From Hygrocybe punicea (taxonomy: Eukaryota; Basidiomycota; Agaricomycetes; Agaricales; Hygrophoraceae), in NCBI GenBank assembly GCA_963556145.1, contig OY744464.1:1612001-1676000 (forward strand): DNA of 64,000 nucleotides, read 5' to 3'. Below the pieces are notes generated by a model. The model saw only the letters and a program-made list of their open reading frames with translations, did no database searches and was not told the origin of the DNA. Positions 49,510 through 59,060 of the stretch are shown piece after piece; positions within the stretch are counted from its first letter, which is position 1; each line of letters opens with the position of its first letter. Position numbers and translations under genes: made by a program.

Positions 49510-50667
49510 ATGCCCCAACTCGTCAAAAACACGCGTATCGACATGACCACCTCCGTTTCCGTCTCGTTTCGCCCACCGTTTGCGCCTATGCCCTTGCCGT
49601 CGTCCCCAGCGGTGATCCGTGACGCGCCCCCGCCGTTTGACCCCAAGCTGTCGCCAGGAAAACACGTCCACACCCTCCAATGCGAGGATGACACGCATAT
49701 CGACGCCTCCGCCCCCGTTTCTGTCTCGACTCGCCCGCCGACCCCCTCTGCGCCCTCTCCATCGTCCCTGGCAGCAAGTATCGGCATGCCACTACTGTTT
49801 GAGCCCACGCCGTCTCCAGAAAACTGTGCCGACACTCAACGGACGCCATTTTCGACCTGTCCCAGCGTATCCGCCCTTGATTCACCCTTGTGTCACCAGC
49901 TGTCCACGTCTCTGCCCTCGCCGTCGTCCCCAGAGGCCATCCGTGACACGCCCCTGCCATCTGAGCCCCTGCCATCCCCAGAAACCCGCGCCAGCCCCAA
50001 ACATATGCTGTTTTCGACATATTCCACCGTTTCCGCCCCCGTTCCACTCTCGTTTCGACCCCCGGCAGCCATGTACCACCGCCAGGACCCCCATATCGCC
50101 CTCCATGACGCCATACAAGCCGCCCCTGCCGCGTTTGAGCCCCCAACGCCGTCCCACATCGCCCCACCATTGGCCCCTGCGTTCCATCATCCAGGACCAA
50201 CACCAGACCCATGGACCAGCCCCTATGCCCACGTTCATGCCCCCACGCCTCTGTACAGCACCCTCCCGTCCCAAACGAGTCCACCCCCATCCTTCTTCAA
50301 TGCACCCAACACACCATGTCACCCGCTACCCCAGTCAACCCCGCATGCCCACGATCCACCCCACAGAGCCTCGCAGGCCCATTCGGTAGCCCATACCATG
50401 ACCCCGCACTCGAGCCTGTCCTGCTACGCCCATGCACCGCCGCTCCATGACTTTGTTCCACTAATCCGAACTGGCCTACTTGAGGTCATGTCCTCCTCTG
50501 TGCCTGAACTGGAGTCTGTTGCTGTTGACGATATACGTGCAACCCTACTTGCGCTCAAGTCGGCATTGCTATCCCTTAAGGCCATCAAAGTTTTGGAGCA
50601 AAAGATGGGAAAGTTGGCTGATCGGTTGGAGAAGTTGGAAGACTTTGTGTTGGAAGATTCCTGTTGA
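49510..50667 (+). CDS. Proline-rich repeat protein of the outer LTR element with C-terminal coiled coil
   Basis: The 385-codon frame is built from about five diverged units with a DNA period near 165 bp, each with (L/F)PSPSSP(E/A)AIRDTP and PSPE... motifs. The C-terminal 70 residues are different: VDDIRATLLALKSALLSL and KMGKLADRLEKLEDFVLE, clearly a coiled coil. Before the inner element inserted at 47073/49502, the frame would have started further upstream (unit remnants at 46860-47070). A decayed relative is on the minus strand at 9300-11640. Role unknown, possibly gag-like. Confidence 0.55.
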   Translation: MPQLVKNTRIDMTTSVSVSFRPPFAPMPLPSSPAVIRDAPPPFDPKLSPGKHVHTLQCEDDTHIDASAPVSVSTRPPTPSAPSPSSLAASIGMPLLFEPTPSPENCADTQRTPFSTCPSVSALDSPLCHQLSTSLPSPSSPEAIRDTPLPSEPLPSPETRASPKHMLFSTYSTVSAPVPLSFRPPAAMYHRQDPHIALHDAIQAAPAAFEPPTPSHIAPPLAPAFHHPGPTPDPWTSPYAHVHAPTPLYSTLPSQTSPPPSFFNAPNTPCHPLPQSTPHAHDPPHRASQAHSVAHTMTPHSSLSCYAHAPPLHDFVPLIRTGLLEVMSSSVPELESVAVDDIRATLLALKSALLSLKAIKVLEQKMGKLADRLEKLEDFVLEDSC

Positions 50668-50819
50668 GTTGATTGGATTTTTGTTTTTGTTTTTGTTTTT
50701 GTTTTGTTTGTTTTGTTTTCAGTATTATCCCTTCCCTCCCTCCCTTTTTCTTTTTCCTATTTCTTTCTCCCTTGTCTTGTGTGAGACTGGGGACAGTCTC
50801 TATTTGTGTCCCTACTGGA

Positions 50820-51001
50820 TGTAGAGACATCTATATCTCTGGGTACGTATTCACTCATTTTACTATATTCTCTATTTGTTCTATTATTTGTATGTAGTGG
50901 CTGTTGTAAATAGTCACAAACAAGAAGAGTTTTGGGTTTTCACCCCATTGACAACGATCTCGCACAACGAATCTGCACCTACCCAGGCCGCGTTCACCAC
51001 A
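50820..51001 (+). repeat. 3' LTR of the outer LTR element
   Basis: 182 bp, nearly identical to 46179-46360. Two of the few differences (CCGCGCC against CTGCACC) are CpG transitions. Confidence 0.9.
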
Positions 51002-51002
51002 A

Positions 51003-51245
51003 CGCTGTTGCCTTATTCTGCACAATTTAATTATTTGGATTGAGGAGGAGCTGGGGTTGAAGGATACAACTGATTGGGCCAGAAATTATGTTGGTGACCA
51101 TGAAGGATATGAAGAGGAGCACGAGAAATATTTTAATGTTGGAGATGGTGAGGGTGAGGAGGATGCCACTGACTTTAATGATGCCGCTGCTGCTGCAGGA
51201 AAAGCATTCCGTGAATGCCTGGCTGGGATTGCACAGAATTTGTAA
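51003..51245 (+). pseudogene. Harbinger transposase, 3' part
   Basis: After the 3' LTR the transposase frame resumes with LILHNLIIWIEEELG, the normal end of the DDE_4 domain (ILHN is highly conserved). It continues with an acidic tail (HEGYEEEHEKYF, GEGEEDATDFNDAAAA) to the stop at 51245. Confidence 0.85.
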
Positions 51246-51406
51246 TTGGTTCCACAGTCTTTACTATGGTATCTAGTTCAGTAATTGGTTCATATCCAGT
51301 TTAATGATTGGTTCATTGATGGGGAGGAAAGTGACATGTATTCAAAAAAAAAGTACACCACATGGAGAGAGGGAAGGGGCATGTAGAAAGGGGGCATGAC
51401 ATATAC

Positions 51407-53366
51407 TTAATCAATTTGCTCCAGAGAGGATTTCTCCCCTGTCAACTCCGCCCGCTTGACCCTAAGCTGCTCTGCTTCCACTTGAAGTCTGGCAAGTTCA
51501 ATCTTCAAGGCCAAGGAAAGCCAGTCCTCATGTGCCTGAATATGGATTTTCTTTATCTCATGCTGACGGTTCACCTCGCCCACCTCCACCTCATGCTTAC
51601 GACTCACCTCTCTCTCCTGTATCTCATGTTGGCAATCAGCCTCCTTCTGCACAACCTTTTGATCTTCCTGTTGAAAGAGAAGATCAACACAGCATTTCTT
51701 GGCAGTATCACAGTGATGGATTGTGTCAGATAGGTGTTGCATGACTTTGAGGTGATTGTCAAAAGGACTGACCATGTTATTGGTGCATTTGTGAGGTGGG
51801 CGCGATGAGGAAGAGGGGGGGTGGTAGTTGATGGCCAGACACTGGGTGAAGGGGAAGAGGCCTCAGAATCGGAGACGCTGCAAATAGTGCCAAACTGGTG
51901 AAAGGGTGGGGTTTGTAGTGCCATGGTTCACACTGGATGCATGAGCTGCTCAGCCTCAGAGCCAGAGCGAGAATCTCCCCATGGAGATCCACAGCTGAAT
52001 GGGCTGTCACTTCACGACAAAGATGGTGGAGGAATCTGTAAAAATTCTCTGATGGTTGAGGGACCAGCAGCAGTGTTTGATGGTGAGGTAGTGAAGGGAG
52101 GAAGGTCTAACGCCAGATCAGACAGGTTGGGGAGACTGTCAAAGTCAAAATCAGCTGGGAAGGGATCAGGGCCAGGGTCGGGGTTGGGAGTCCTCTCAAT
52201 GGCAATTGGAGCCATTGAAGGCATAGTGGGGATGTTTGTGGGGAATAATGGATCTATTGATGGACTATGGGGGGCATAGGTGGGGCCTGATGAGGCCATA
52301 AATTGATCAGCAGGGGTGTAGGTGGGGCTCCATCAGTTTGTAGATTGGTCAGTGGGGGAGTGGGGGGGCCGAACGAGGCCATTGATTGGCCATAGGGAAC
52401 ATGGGTGGGGTTGAACAGGGTGGTTAATGGGCCAGTTGAGGTGTCAGTAGGGCCAAACAGAGCTGTTGATGTGCCAGGGAGGTCGTAGGAGGAGCCCAAC
52501 GGGGCTGCTGATCGTCCAGGGGGGGAGAGCAACATAGAAGTGTGAGCGGATATGTCCTGGCCTGGATGAGACGTTGCAGGTAGCAGGTTGTGGCTTGGGA
52601 TTGTCTGCCACAGTCTGTGGAGCCTTTGCTACTATGGGAAATCTTTGTTGATATGCTCTAGATATCCTGTAAGGCAAAAAAGAAACCAAAATACATATAA
52701 CCATACTGGCTAAGTTTTTGGGACAAGCCCCGCTAGGGTCCACTGTCAACAATCTGGCCCCAGTCTTCCCCATACTTTGACAAATCTCGCAGTATTTACT
52801 CTTGAGTCTGCAAGGAAACGCTGTCAGTAGATAGCACGTGATAAGCAACATACATATGTTTGTAACCGGTTTTTCACCGCTCAGGCAAATTTCTCCACAT
52901 GCTGTGCATAGCCATCATGGATGTGCGGGTTATTGTTGGTGGAAAAGATGGTGTTCACGATTTTTACATAGATGTGCATTTTTGACTGCTTTCCAATGAT
53001 CTTCCTGTGATTGGCCACCTTGGCATTTTGAGAGGAGTCAGAAAAGAGCTTGATGCGATCAGTTGGGTTCTCTTTGAGCCAGGTGACGAGCCTGTCAGTT
53101 TGCCATGAGTTGCTACTGTCCCAATAAATTTTGACTTTGAAAAGGTCTGCCATGTCTCGGGAAGAAGTTGTCAAAGAAAGAAGGGGTGAAAAATTTGAAC
53201 CACAGGTGGCAGTCGTGCCCTTTGAATGGCTTTGTGAGGAACTAGCCACAGACCGGTGTGTTATACATGAGGAGGAAGGATGTTTGGGCATGCGAGGCAT
53301 AGCAAAAGAAAAAGATACTATATATAGACATAACCGACTAAAAATGTTATTATATAATACACACAT
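51407..53366 (-). CDS. Second Harbinger protein (Myb/SANT-like DNA-binding protein), probably spliced
   Basis: Harbinger elements need a second protein that helps the transposase bind DNA. The first exon (53300 down to 52881, ATG at 53298-53300 preferred) has the expected IYWDSSNSWQTDRLVTWLKE, RIKLFSDSSQNAKV and GKQSKMHIYVKIVNTIF blocks. Middle exons are Pro/Ser/Thr-rich (about 52535-52012). The last exon (51775-51407) is a strongly charged coiled coil (EIQEREVSRKHEVEVGEV, LARLQVEAEQLRVKRAEL). The gene converges with the transposase gene. Exon joins are not fully resolved and I cannot tell whether it is intact. Confidence 0.65.
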
Positions 53367-53384
53367 GCGGCGGTTTTCGACTGA

Positions 53385-53514
53385 CTAATCACACAGGCCG
53401 CCTTTTGAAAGGCTGAAATGGGATAGGAAGCGCGACCGTGCCCTGAGACAGCGGCATGGTCCAAAGGAGTAATAATTGATGTTTTTTGGTATTTTACAGT
53501 AAGGAACCGTAAAA
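53385..53514 (-). repeat. Split direct repeat B2 of retrotransposon B
   Basis: CTAATCACACAGGCCGCC to GTAAGGAACCGTAAAAG. It differs from 53909-54039 at only a few positions. The Harbinger element ends directly at its border. Confidence 0.85.
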
Positions 53515-53735
53515 GAAAAACAAAAGTAAGGGAGGGTGAGAGGTGGGTTGCAGAAATAAGGCAGAGAATAATGGCTGGGAACTGGTTAACTAAAGTAGCA
53601 AGAATGGAGAAGCGGGAAGCATACCTCGGAGACGAGACAAGGGGCTTAGGGTGCCCTTGATGTGTTTCCGAGGTATATGACGATGCGCAAGGCAGAAGAA
53701 TGCACCGGGGGCAATGTAAGGTTGACGTCAGCTGG

Positions 53736-53830
53736 TGACGACAAGCGATGCGTCAGCTGGTGATGACAGGCGGTGCGTCAGCTGGTGACAGCTCAGATAT
53801 TATAGGCTGCGTCAGCTGGTGACAGCAGCG
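53736..53830. repeat. Four copies of GTCAGCTGGTGAC
   Basis: The 13-bp core GTCAGCTGGTGA(C/T) occurs four times within 95 bp with spacing of 25-35 bp. It lies in the A2 section between the two direct repeats of retrotransposon B. The core is nearly palindromic (GTCAGCTGgtGAC) and could be a binding site for the recombinase or a transcription factor. Confidence 0.7.
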
Positions 53831-53908
53831 GGGGAACACGCTGGGTGTTGTGGTGAGCGTGAAGGGCACGGCCGTGTGATTAGCCAAATGTAAACAAGTT
53901 TAAAAGGT

Positions 53909-54039
53909 GACTAATCACACAGGCCGCCTTTTGAAAGGCTGAAATGGGATAGGAAGCGCGATCGTGCCCTGAGACAGCGGCATGGTCCGAAGGAGTAATA
54001 ATTGACATTTTTTGGTATTTTACAGTAAGGAACCGTAAA
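53909..54039 (-). repeat. Split direct repeat B1 of retrotransposon B
   Basis: First of the two 130-bp repeats behind the recombinase gene. Near-identity to 53385-53514 implies recent activity or gene conversion. Confidence 0.85.
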
Positions 54040-54124
54040 AGGCTATGAAGTGGGAGAGGTGGGGGGAAAGAAAGGAAGAAAGGAAGAAAGGTGATAGGAT
54101 AGGAAGTTAAATGAAAGCAAAAAA

Positions 54125-55037
54125 CTAAAAGGAGGCCCGAGGGGCAAGGTGTGCGGCAAGGAGGGCAGGATGATGATGGATGTAAATGCGGAAAGTGTCG
54201 GAGGCCCAGCGGCCGATTGCTTGGATGTGGTCGAGGGACATGCCATCGCGAGCAAGAGCAGTGGCCCCACCAGAACGAAGAGATTGGCCAGCGACTTCGT
54301 GGGGGAAGTGAAGACGCAAATGGTGAAGGAACCAGGAGCGGAGGGGCATGGAGCCATCATGGCGGAGCCAGAGTTCCGGGTGGAGCGGGAAGAGAAGGTC
54401 GCGGGATGTGAGGTAGGCTTCAAATGCAGAGACAGGGTCATCGTGATCGGGTAGTCGACGTAGGAGAATGGTGTTGCCTTCAAACAGCCTGTCGGCCTTA
54501 TGCCCAGGTAGATGGAAGGAAAAACCTTCCGAAAAAAATTTTACTGAGTGCCGCATGACTATCTTTCGGTAATCGCGCAGAGAAGCGCTATCCGGCCACA
54601 CCAACTCGCCGAGACGGGTGAGGGCATGGAAGCCTACAAGAAGGAGGGAGAGGAAGAGAGGAGGGGGCGTTTGCGGGTGGTACCAACGGCGCGCATTTTC
54701 TTACAACCCCGAAGGGTCCGGGTAACGAGGGGATGAAGGCGATGGGACCGGACATCAGGGTAGAACGGTTCAAGCTGGGTGCAGATGCCGGAAAGGTAGG
54801 CGGAAACAGAGTTGGGCTTGATGTGGTGGCACATGTATACTGTAAAAAAACTAAGAGTTTCAGGTGTGGGGGCGATAGAAAAACGGTGGGCGGTGCAAAA
54901 GGAAATGTAAGAACGTAGTGCAGATGAGTAGGCAAGCATCGAAGAGTGTTCGAGAGAGAAACCGAGGGCGACGGCTCGTTCATGAACGAGATGGTCGTGG
55001 GTCCAGGCAACCCGAGTGGGCTGCCGGGACCGGCCAA
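54125..55037 (-). pseudogene. Tyrosine recombinase of retrotransposon B (internal deletion)
   Basis: The N-terminal part (54939-54634) has AYSSALRSYISFC and SAYLSGICTQLEPFYPDV. Then about 25 codons present in copy A are missing and the frame shifts near 54635, after TRKRPLL. The catalytic part (about 54628-54125) keeps the first Arg (ALTRLGELVWP), QSLRSGGATALARDG, IGRWASD and the active Tyr (FRIYIHHHP). So residues that copy A lost are kept here, but the deletion breaks the gene. Confidence 0.82.
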
Positions 55038-55043
55038 GCGGGT

Positions 55044-55787
55044 TCAGCGTGGATCGGCCCCCAGCGACAGTCGAGGGGGTAGGAATGTACAGATGCGGAA
55101 GTTTGGAAAAGAGGAAAGGAGCACGGTATTATGGAAGCGACAAAGCGCATCCACTACGGCATTATCGGTACCGCGGACATGGAAGACGTGGAGCTCGGCA
55201 CGAAAGGCGAGGAGAAGGTCGACAGCGGTGATGAGAATTGGGTTGTAGGCCGGCTGGGCGTGCAAAGTATTGAAAAGGTCTATGGTGTTAGAGTTGTCAG
55301 TGAAAACGGCGACATGACGGGGAGTGTATGGAAGGGCATGAAGCGACCAGTGGAGAGCGGAAAGGACGGCGAGCGCTTCCCAGAAAAAGATACGGTCGAA
55401 GGAAGGATCCGGGATTGCACACTGAAAGCCGACGGACAGTGCGGGGCACCAGAAACCAAGGCCGGTGAAGGAGGCGTCAGCAAAGAGAACGACGTCGGCC
55501 ACGGGAACATCCCAAGAGAAGGACTCAAGGAGAAGGATGCCGGACGAGGACTCCAGATGGCTAGCGAACCAGAGGAGTTCGCGGGAGAGCACAACACTGA
55601 CCCAAATCAGTTGATGCGGTCGCGACTTGCCAGCCATTTTGCAGTACAGGACGGATAACCCAGGGCGTAAGAGTGGGTATACATTCAAAGCCCAGTTCAT
55701 CCATCCAGCGAGCCGTTGGAAATCACGTAGAGGGTGTCGACGACCCGGATGGGCGAAGTTGCGAATGGTGATGAGAAGGTCATCCCG
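55044..55787 (-). pseudogene. RNase H region of retrotransposon B
   Basis: Frame 55700-55044 has WALNVYPLLRPGLSVLYC, LFADASFTGLGFW (first Asp), WEALAVLSALHW (Glu), AVFTDNSNTIDLF (Asp) and VVDALCRFHN (last Asp). It aligns end to end with 11.7-12.4 kb. All four acidic residues are kept. Confidence 0.85.
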
Positions 55788-56417
55788 TCAGTCGGGGGCC
55801 ATGGTAAATGTCATGGCGTTAGGGTCGACATCGAAGCCGATGATAGGCAAGACCGGACCGGCGAGTTGCTTGGGTTCATCGTGTGGCAGGCCGATTTCGT
55901 CCCACAGCATTAAGAGGTGCGCCTGTTTGGCTGGCAACGCCTTGTGGAAGGGTGCGTACCAAAGGAGATTGCCCTCGAACTCCCACGAGAAAGTGTCGTC
56001 AACATAAGTGAAGAGATCGGCGATGGATTTGATAAAGATTGCGATCCAAATAACAAGGCCTATGAAGGCTCCCCAAATACTTCCGGCGCCGTGATTACCA
56101 AAGTTATTGCAGCGGTCGACGTGCCGGAGGCCATCGACGGTGACGACCTGACAGATTTGCCACAGGCAGTGCATAGGAAGGCATCGGTAGGCCTGGGATA
56201 CATCAGACTTGAAGACAATTAGACGGATGTGCAGACCATGGAGAGCGCGAACCCGGAGAAGAGCGTGGCCTAAAAGATGAAGGTCATCAAGCGGGACAGC
56301 AACTTTGTCTCGGGGAATGAGTGAGTTGAGGGAGAAAGGCTCAGCACTCTGATCAACGACAAGCCGGAAGGTTGTGGTTCCAGGCTTGGGCACAACTCCG
56401 ATCGGGATGGCGTGCAT
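55788..56417 (-). pseudogene. Reverse transcriptase of retrotransposon B
   Basis: The frame shows IGVVPKPGTTTFRLVVDQS, then VFKSDVSQAYR (first catalytic Asp), IWGAFIGLVIW, and DLFTYVDDTFSWE (the YVDD box). It ends FDVDPNAMTFTMAPD. Its start is joined to the upstream frame by a one-base shift near 56415, so the polyprotein is broken once here. Confidence 0.88.
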
Positions 56418-57290
56418 GGAAGGAGGTCAGGCCCAAACGCCGGAGAGAAACGCCGAAGCGAGACTTCCTTGTCGCGTTGTGACCGGACAAAATCTTGTTC
56501 AGCCTGGTCTCGTAAGATGCGTGCGGAATTGTCCCACGTGAGCGGGCGTGATGGGTCATGTTCCGCCCAGGGCCAGAAACCTTCGTACAGTCCCCGGCAG
56601 ATGGAGTTGACGAGGTCCCGATTCAGGTGGGAGCTGAGTAAACGACGGAAACGAGAGATGTTGATTGGGGTGACGATGTCGAAAAGGTGCGGATTGTCAT
56701 CAATGGTGCGTAAGGTGGCAATGTTGGCGAATTCTTCAAGAGGCGGAGACGGAAGTGCAGGCATGCCGTGGGTTGCTAAGGAAAGAGTGACCCGACGGGT
56801 CTCGCCAGATTCATTCCAGACGAAAGCTCGAGCATATTTTGGACATCGCGAACACAGGGAATACGGCTTACTGTTTTTGGAGGATGTTGCAATCAACGGA
56901 GGCATGCTGAGGGGACTGGCACTTTGCGCAAACATGCTTGTAGTCGCAAGTGGATGCAGTGTTGGGGCATCATTTGGCGTTCCAGCGTCGGCATGGTTCT
57001 CTCCTTTTTGCTGGGTCAGTTCGGGAGCGCTCAGCCGCTCGTGTTTGGCCAGTGCCGGCTCCAGCGTTTTGGATCCAGAGGACGTGAAGATCGGCGAAAC
57101 GGGAGAAATCCGTGAGTTCGACGTCACGTCGTTGGGCGGTTCGGATGCGGGTGGCCCGGTCGTATTGGATAATATGTTGGTGCATGGGGTCAGGAAACAC
57201 GGCGAAGAGCTCGCTGATGTGTTTTCCATAGTCACGTAACTCGGCGGCTCGGTGAGGGAAGACGAAGACAGTGGCTTCACATGTCCGTCC
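56418..57290 (-). pseudogene. Gag-like and N-terminal polymerase region of retrotransposon B
   Basis: The upstream frames include FPHRAAELRDYGKHISELF and QYDRATRIRTAQRRDVELTD (about 57290-57080), the gag-type segment seen in fungal YR retroelements. Further down are YARAFVWNESGETRR and LNRDLVNSICRGLYEGFWPW, the usual lead-in to the polymerase. Several frame changes are needed. The 5' non-coding end is absent. Confidence 0.65.
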
Positions 57291-57319
57291 CCATGCGACA
57301 GTAGACCCAGTCGTTTTGG

Positions 57320-59060
57320 TTAACCCAATCGCAGATATAGTTGCAAAAGGTAGGTACACATAGCGCAGTTGCTTGCTGGGGGGGTAGGTTAACCCAAAAG
57401 ACAGCACTTGCTGGGGAAATGTGGTGTGGTAGGTTGACCCAGGTACAGCTCTTGCTGGTCAAGGCTGGCTGGTTGGGTCAACCTGGTGTCAGCTCTGCCA
57501 TGGAGTCGGTTAACCCAGGGCAGCTATTCCAGGATGGTTGGGTTGACCCAGGCCCAGCTGTTCAAGCCATGTGGGTTGACCTGGCTGCAGTTATTGTTGC
57601 AGCACTGGGTTGACCCCAGTCCAGCTCTTGCTGCAGGCTGGGGTTGACCTAGATGCAGCTGTTGCTGCAGAACTGGGTTGACTAGGGCCCAGCACTTGCT
57701 GGAGGGTGGGGTGACTGGGGTCCAGCGATTGCTGCAGCACTGGGTTGACCTGGCCCCAGCTCTTGCTGCAGCACCGGGTCAACCAAGGGCCAGTTATTGC
57801 TGCAGCATGGGGTTGACCTGGTCCCAGCTCTTGCTGCAGCACAGGGTCAACCTGGGCCCAGCTATTGCTGCAGCATTGGGTTGACCTGGGCCCAGCTATT
57901 GTTGCAGCACTGGGTTGACCCGGGTCCAGCACCTGCTGCAGGGCTTGGGTTGACCAGGATCAGCTATTGCTGCAGCACCAGGTCGACCTGGGCCCAGGTA
58001 TTGCTGCAGCATTGGGCTGACCCGGGTCCAGCACCTGCAGGGCTTGGGTTGACCAGGATCCAGCTGTTGCTGCACCACCAGGTCGACCTGGGCCCAGCTA
58101 TTGCTGCCGCATTGGGTTGACCTGGGCCAGATATTGCTGCAGCATTGGGTCGACCTGGTCCCAGCTCTTGCTGCAGCATTGGGTTGACCTGGCCCCAGCT
58201 CTGGCTGCAGAACCGGGTCAACCCAGGGCTAGCTATTGCTGCAGCATTGGGTTGACCTGGTCCCAGCTCTTTCCGCAGCACTGGGTCGACCTGGGCCCAG
58301 CTCTTGCTGCAGCATTGGGTCAACCCAGGTCCAGCTCTTGTTGCAGCATTGGGTCAACCCAGGTCCAGCACCTGCTGCAGGGCTTGGGTTGACCAGGATC
58401 CAGCTATTGCTGCAGCACTTGGTTGACCCTGGCCCGGCACTTGCTGCAGGGTAGGTTGACCAGGGTCCAGCTATTGCTGCAGCACTGGGTTGACCCAGGT
58501 CCAGCACCTGCTGCAGGGCTTGGGTTGACCTGGCCCCAGCTCTTGCTGCAGCACCGGGTCAACCCAGGGCCAGTTATTGCTGTAGCATTAGGTGGACCCA
58601 GGTCCAGCACCTGCTGCAGGGCTTGGGTTGACCAGGATCCAGCTATTGCTGCAGCACCAGGTCGACCTGGGCCCAGCTATTGCTGCAACATTGGGTCGAC
58701 CTGGGCCAGCTATTGCTGCAGGATTGGGTTGACCTGGCCCCAGCTCTTGCTGCAGCCCCAGGTTGACCTGGGCCCAGCTATTGCCACAGCATTGGGTTGA
58801 CCTCAGCCTAGCTATTGCTGCAGCACTGGGTTGACCCAGGTCCAGCACTTGCTGCAGGATAGGTTGCCAGGGGCACAGCTCGTTCTGCACCATTGGGTTG
58901 ATCCTGGACCCACTGATGGGGCAGGCTTGGGTTCACCAGGGTCTGGCTATTGCTCCAGCACTGCGTTGCCATGCCCAGCTTTTGCTGCAGAAATGGGTTG
59001 ACCCTGGCCCAGCTCTCCCTGCAGCATTGGGTTGACCAGCGTCCAGCTCTTGCTGCAATG
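57320..59060. repeat. 34-bp tandem array (GGTTGACC / TGCTGCAGCA)
   Basis: About 45 diverged units of 34 bp, for example TGCTGCAGCACTGGGTTGAC followed by CTGGCCCCAGCTCT. Two to three unit variants alternate (CCAGCTAT, CCAGCTCT and CCAGCACC ends), so there is a higher-order pattern. The first units (57320-57600) are more diverged and begin with GGTTAACCCA. No gene is inside. Confidence 0.9.

Larger units (their letters stand above)
46179..51001 (+). mobile_element. Non-autonomous LTR retrotransposon inside the Harbinger transposase gene
   Basis: Direct repeats of 182 bp (46179-46360 and 50820-51001) differ at only a few sites, mostly CpG. They start TGTAGAGACATC and end GCGTTCACCACA. CGCTG stands at 46176-46180 and 51003-51007, the duplicated target within one base of uncertainty, and removing the element joins VNLWVRC to CCLILHNLII. 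The 5' LTR is followed by TCTGGAGCCCACC, also seen after the LTR at 63536, so this is a shared primer-binding site. No protease, polymerase or integrase is present. The interior encodes only a proline-rich protein and is split by the element at 47074-49501. Confidence 0.88.
44680..53384. mobile_element. PIF/Harbinger transposon interrupted by nested LTR elements
   Basis: Inverted repeats of about 75 bp mark the ends: TCAGTCAAAAACC at 44680 and the complement of TCAGTCGAAAACC ending at 53384. The shared inner part includes ATTATATAATAACATTT and TAGTCGGTTATGTCTATATA. The flanks are TTAA (left) and CTAA (right), an imperfect match to the usual 3-bp TAA target. The element has the expected two genes, a DDE transposase (plus) and a Myb/SANT-like second protein (minus), converging in the middle. 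The transposase gene is split by the LTR element 46179-51001, whose removal leaves a native element of about 3.9 kb. Confidence 0.88.
53385..57290 (-). mobile_element. DIRS/Ngaro-type retrotransposon B (minus orientation, 5' end lost)
   Basis: Gene order on the minus strand is gag-like region, reverse transcriptase, RNase H, tyrosine recombinase, with no integrase or methyltransferase. Two direct repeats of about 130 bp (54039-53909 and 53514-53385) lie 3' of the recombinase, separated by about 395 bp. This matches the B1-A2-B2 end of Ngaro-type split repeats. The matching A1 repeat should be at the 5' end near 57300 but is not found there, because the 34-bp satellite array starts instead. 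Confidence 0.8.

Noticed and set aside
51777..52535. Separate small proline-rich genes on the minus strand
   Set aside because: They lie between the first and last exons of the Harbinger second gene and fit as its Pro/Ser-rich middle exons.
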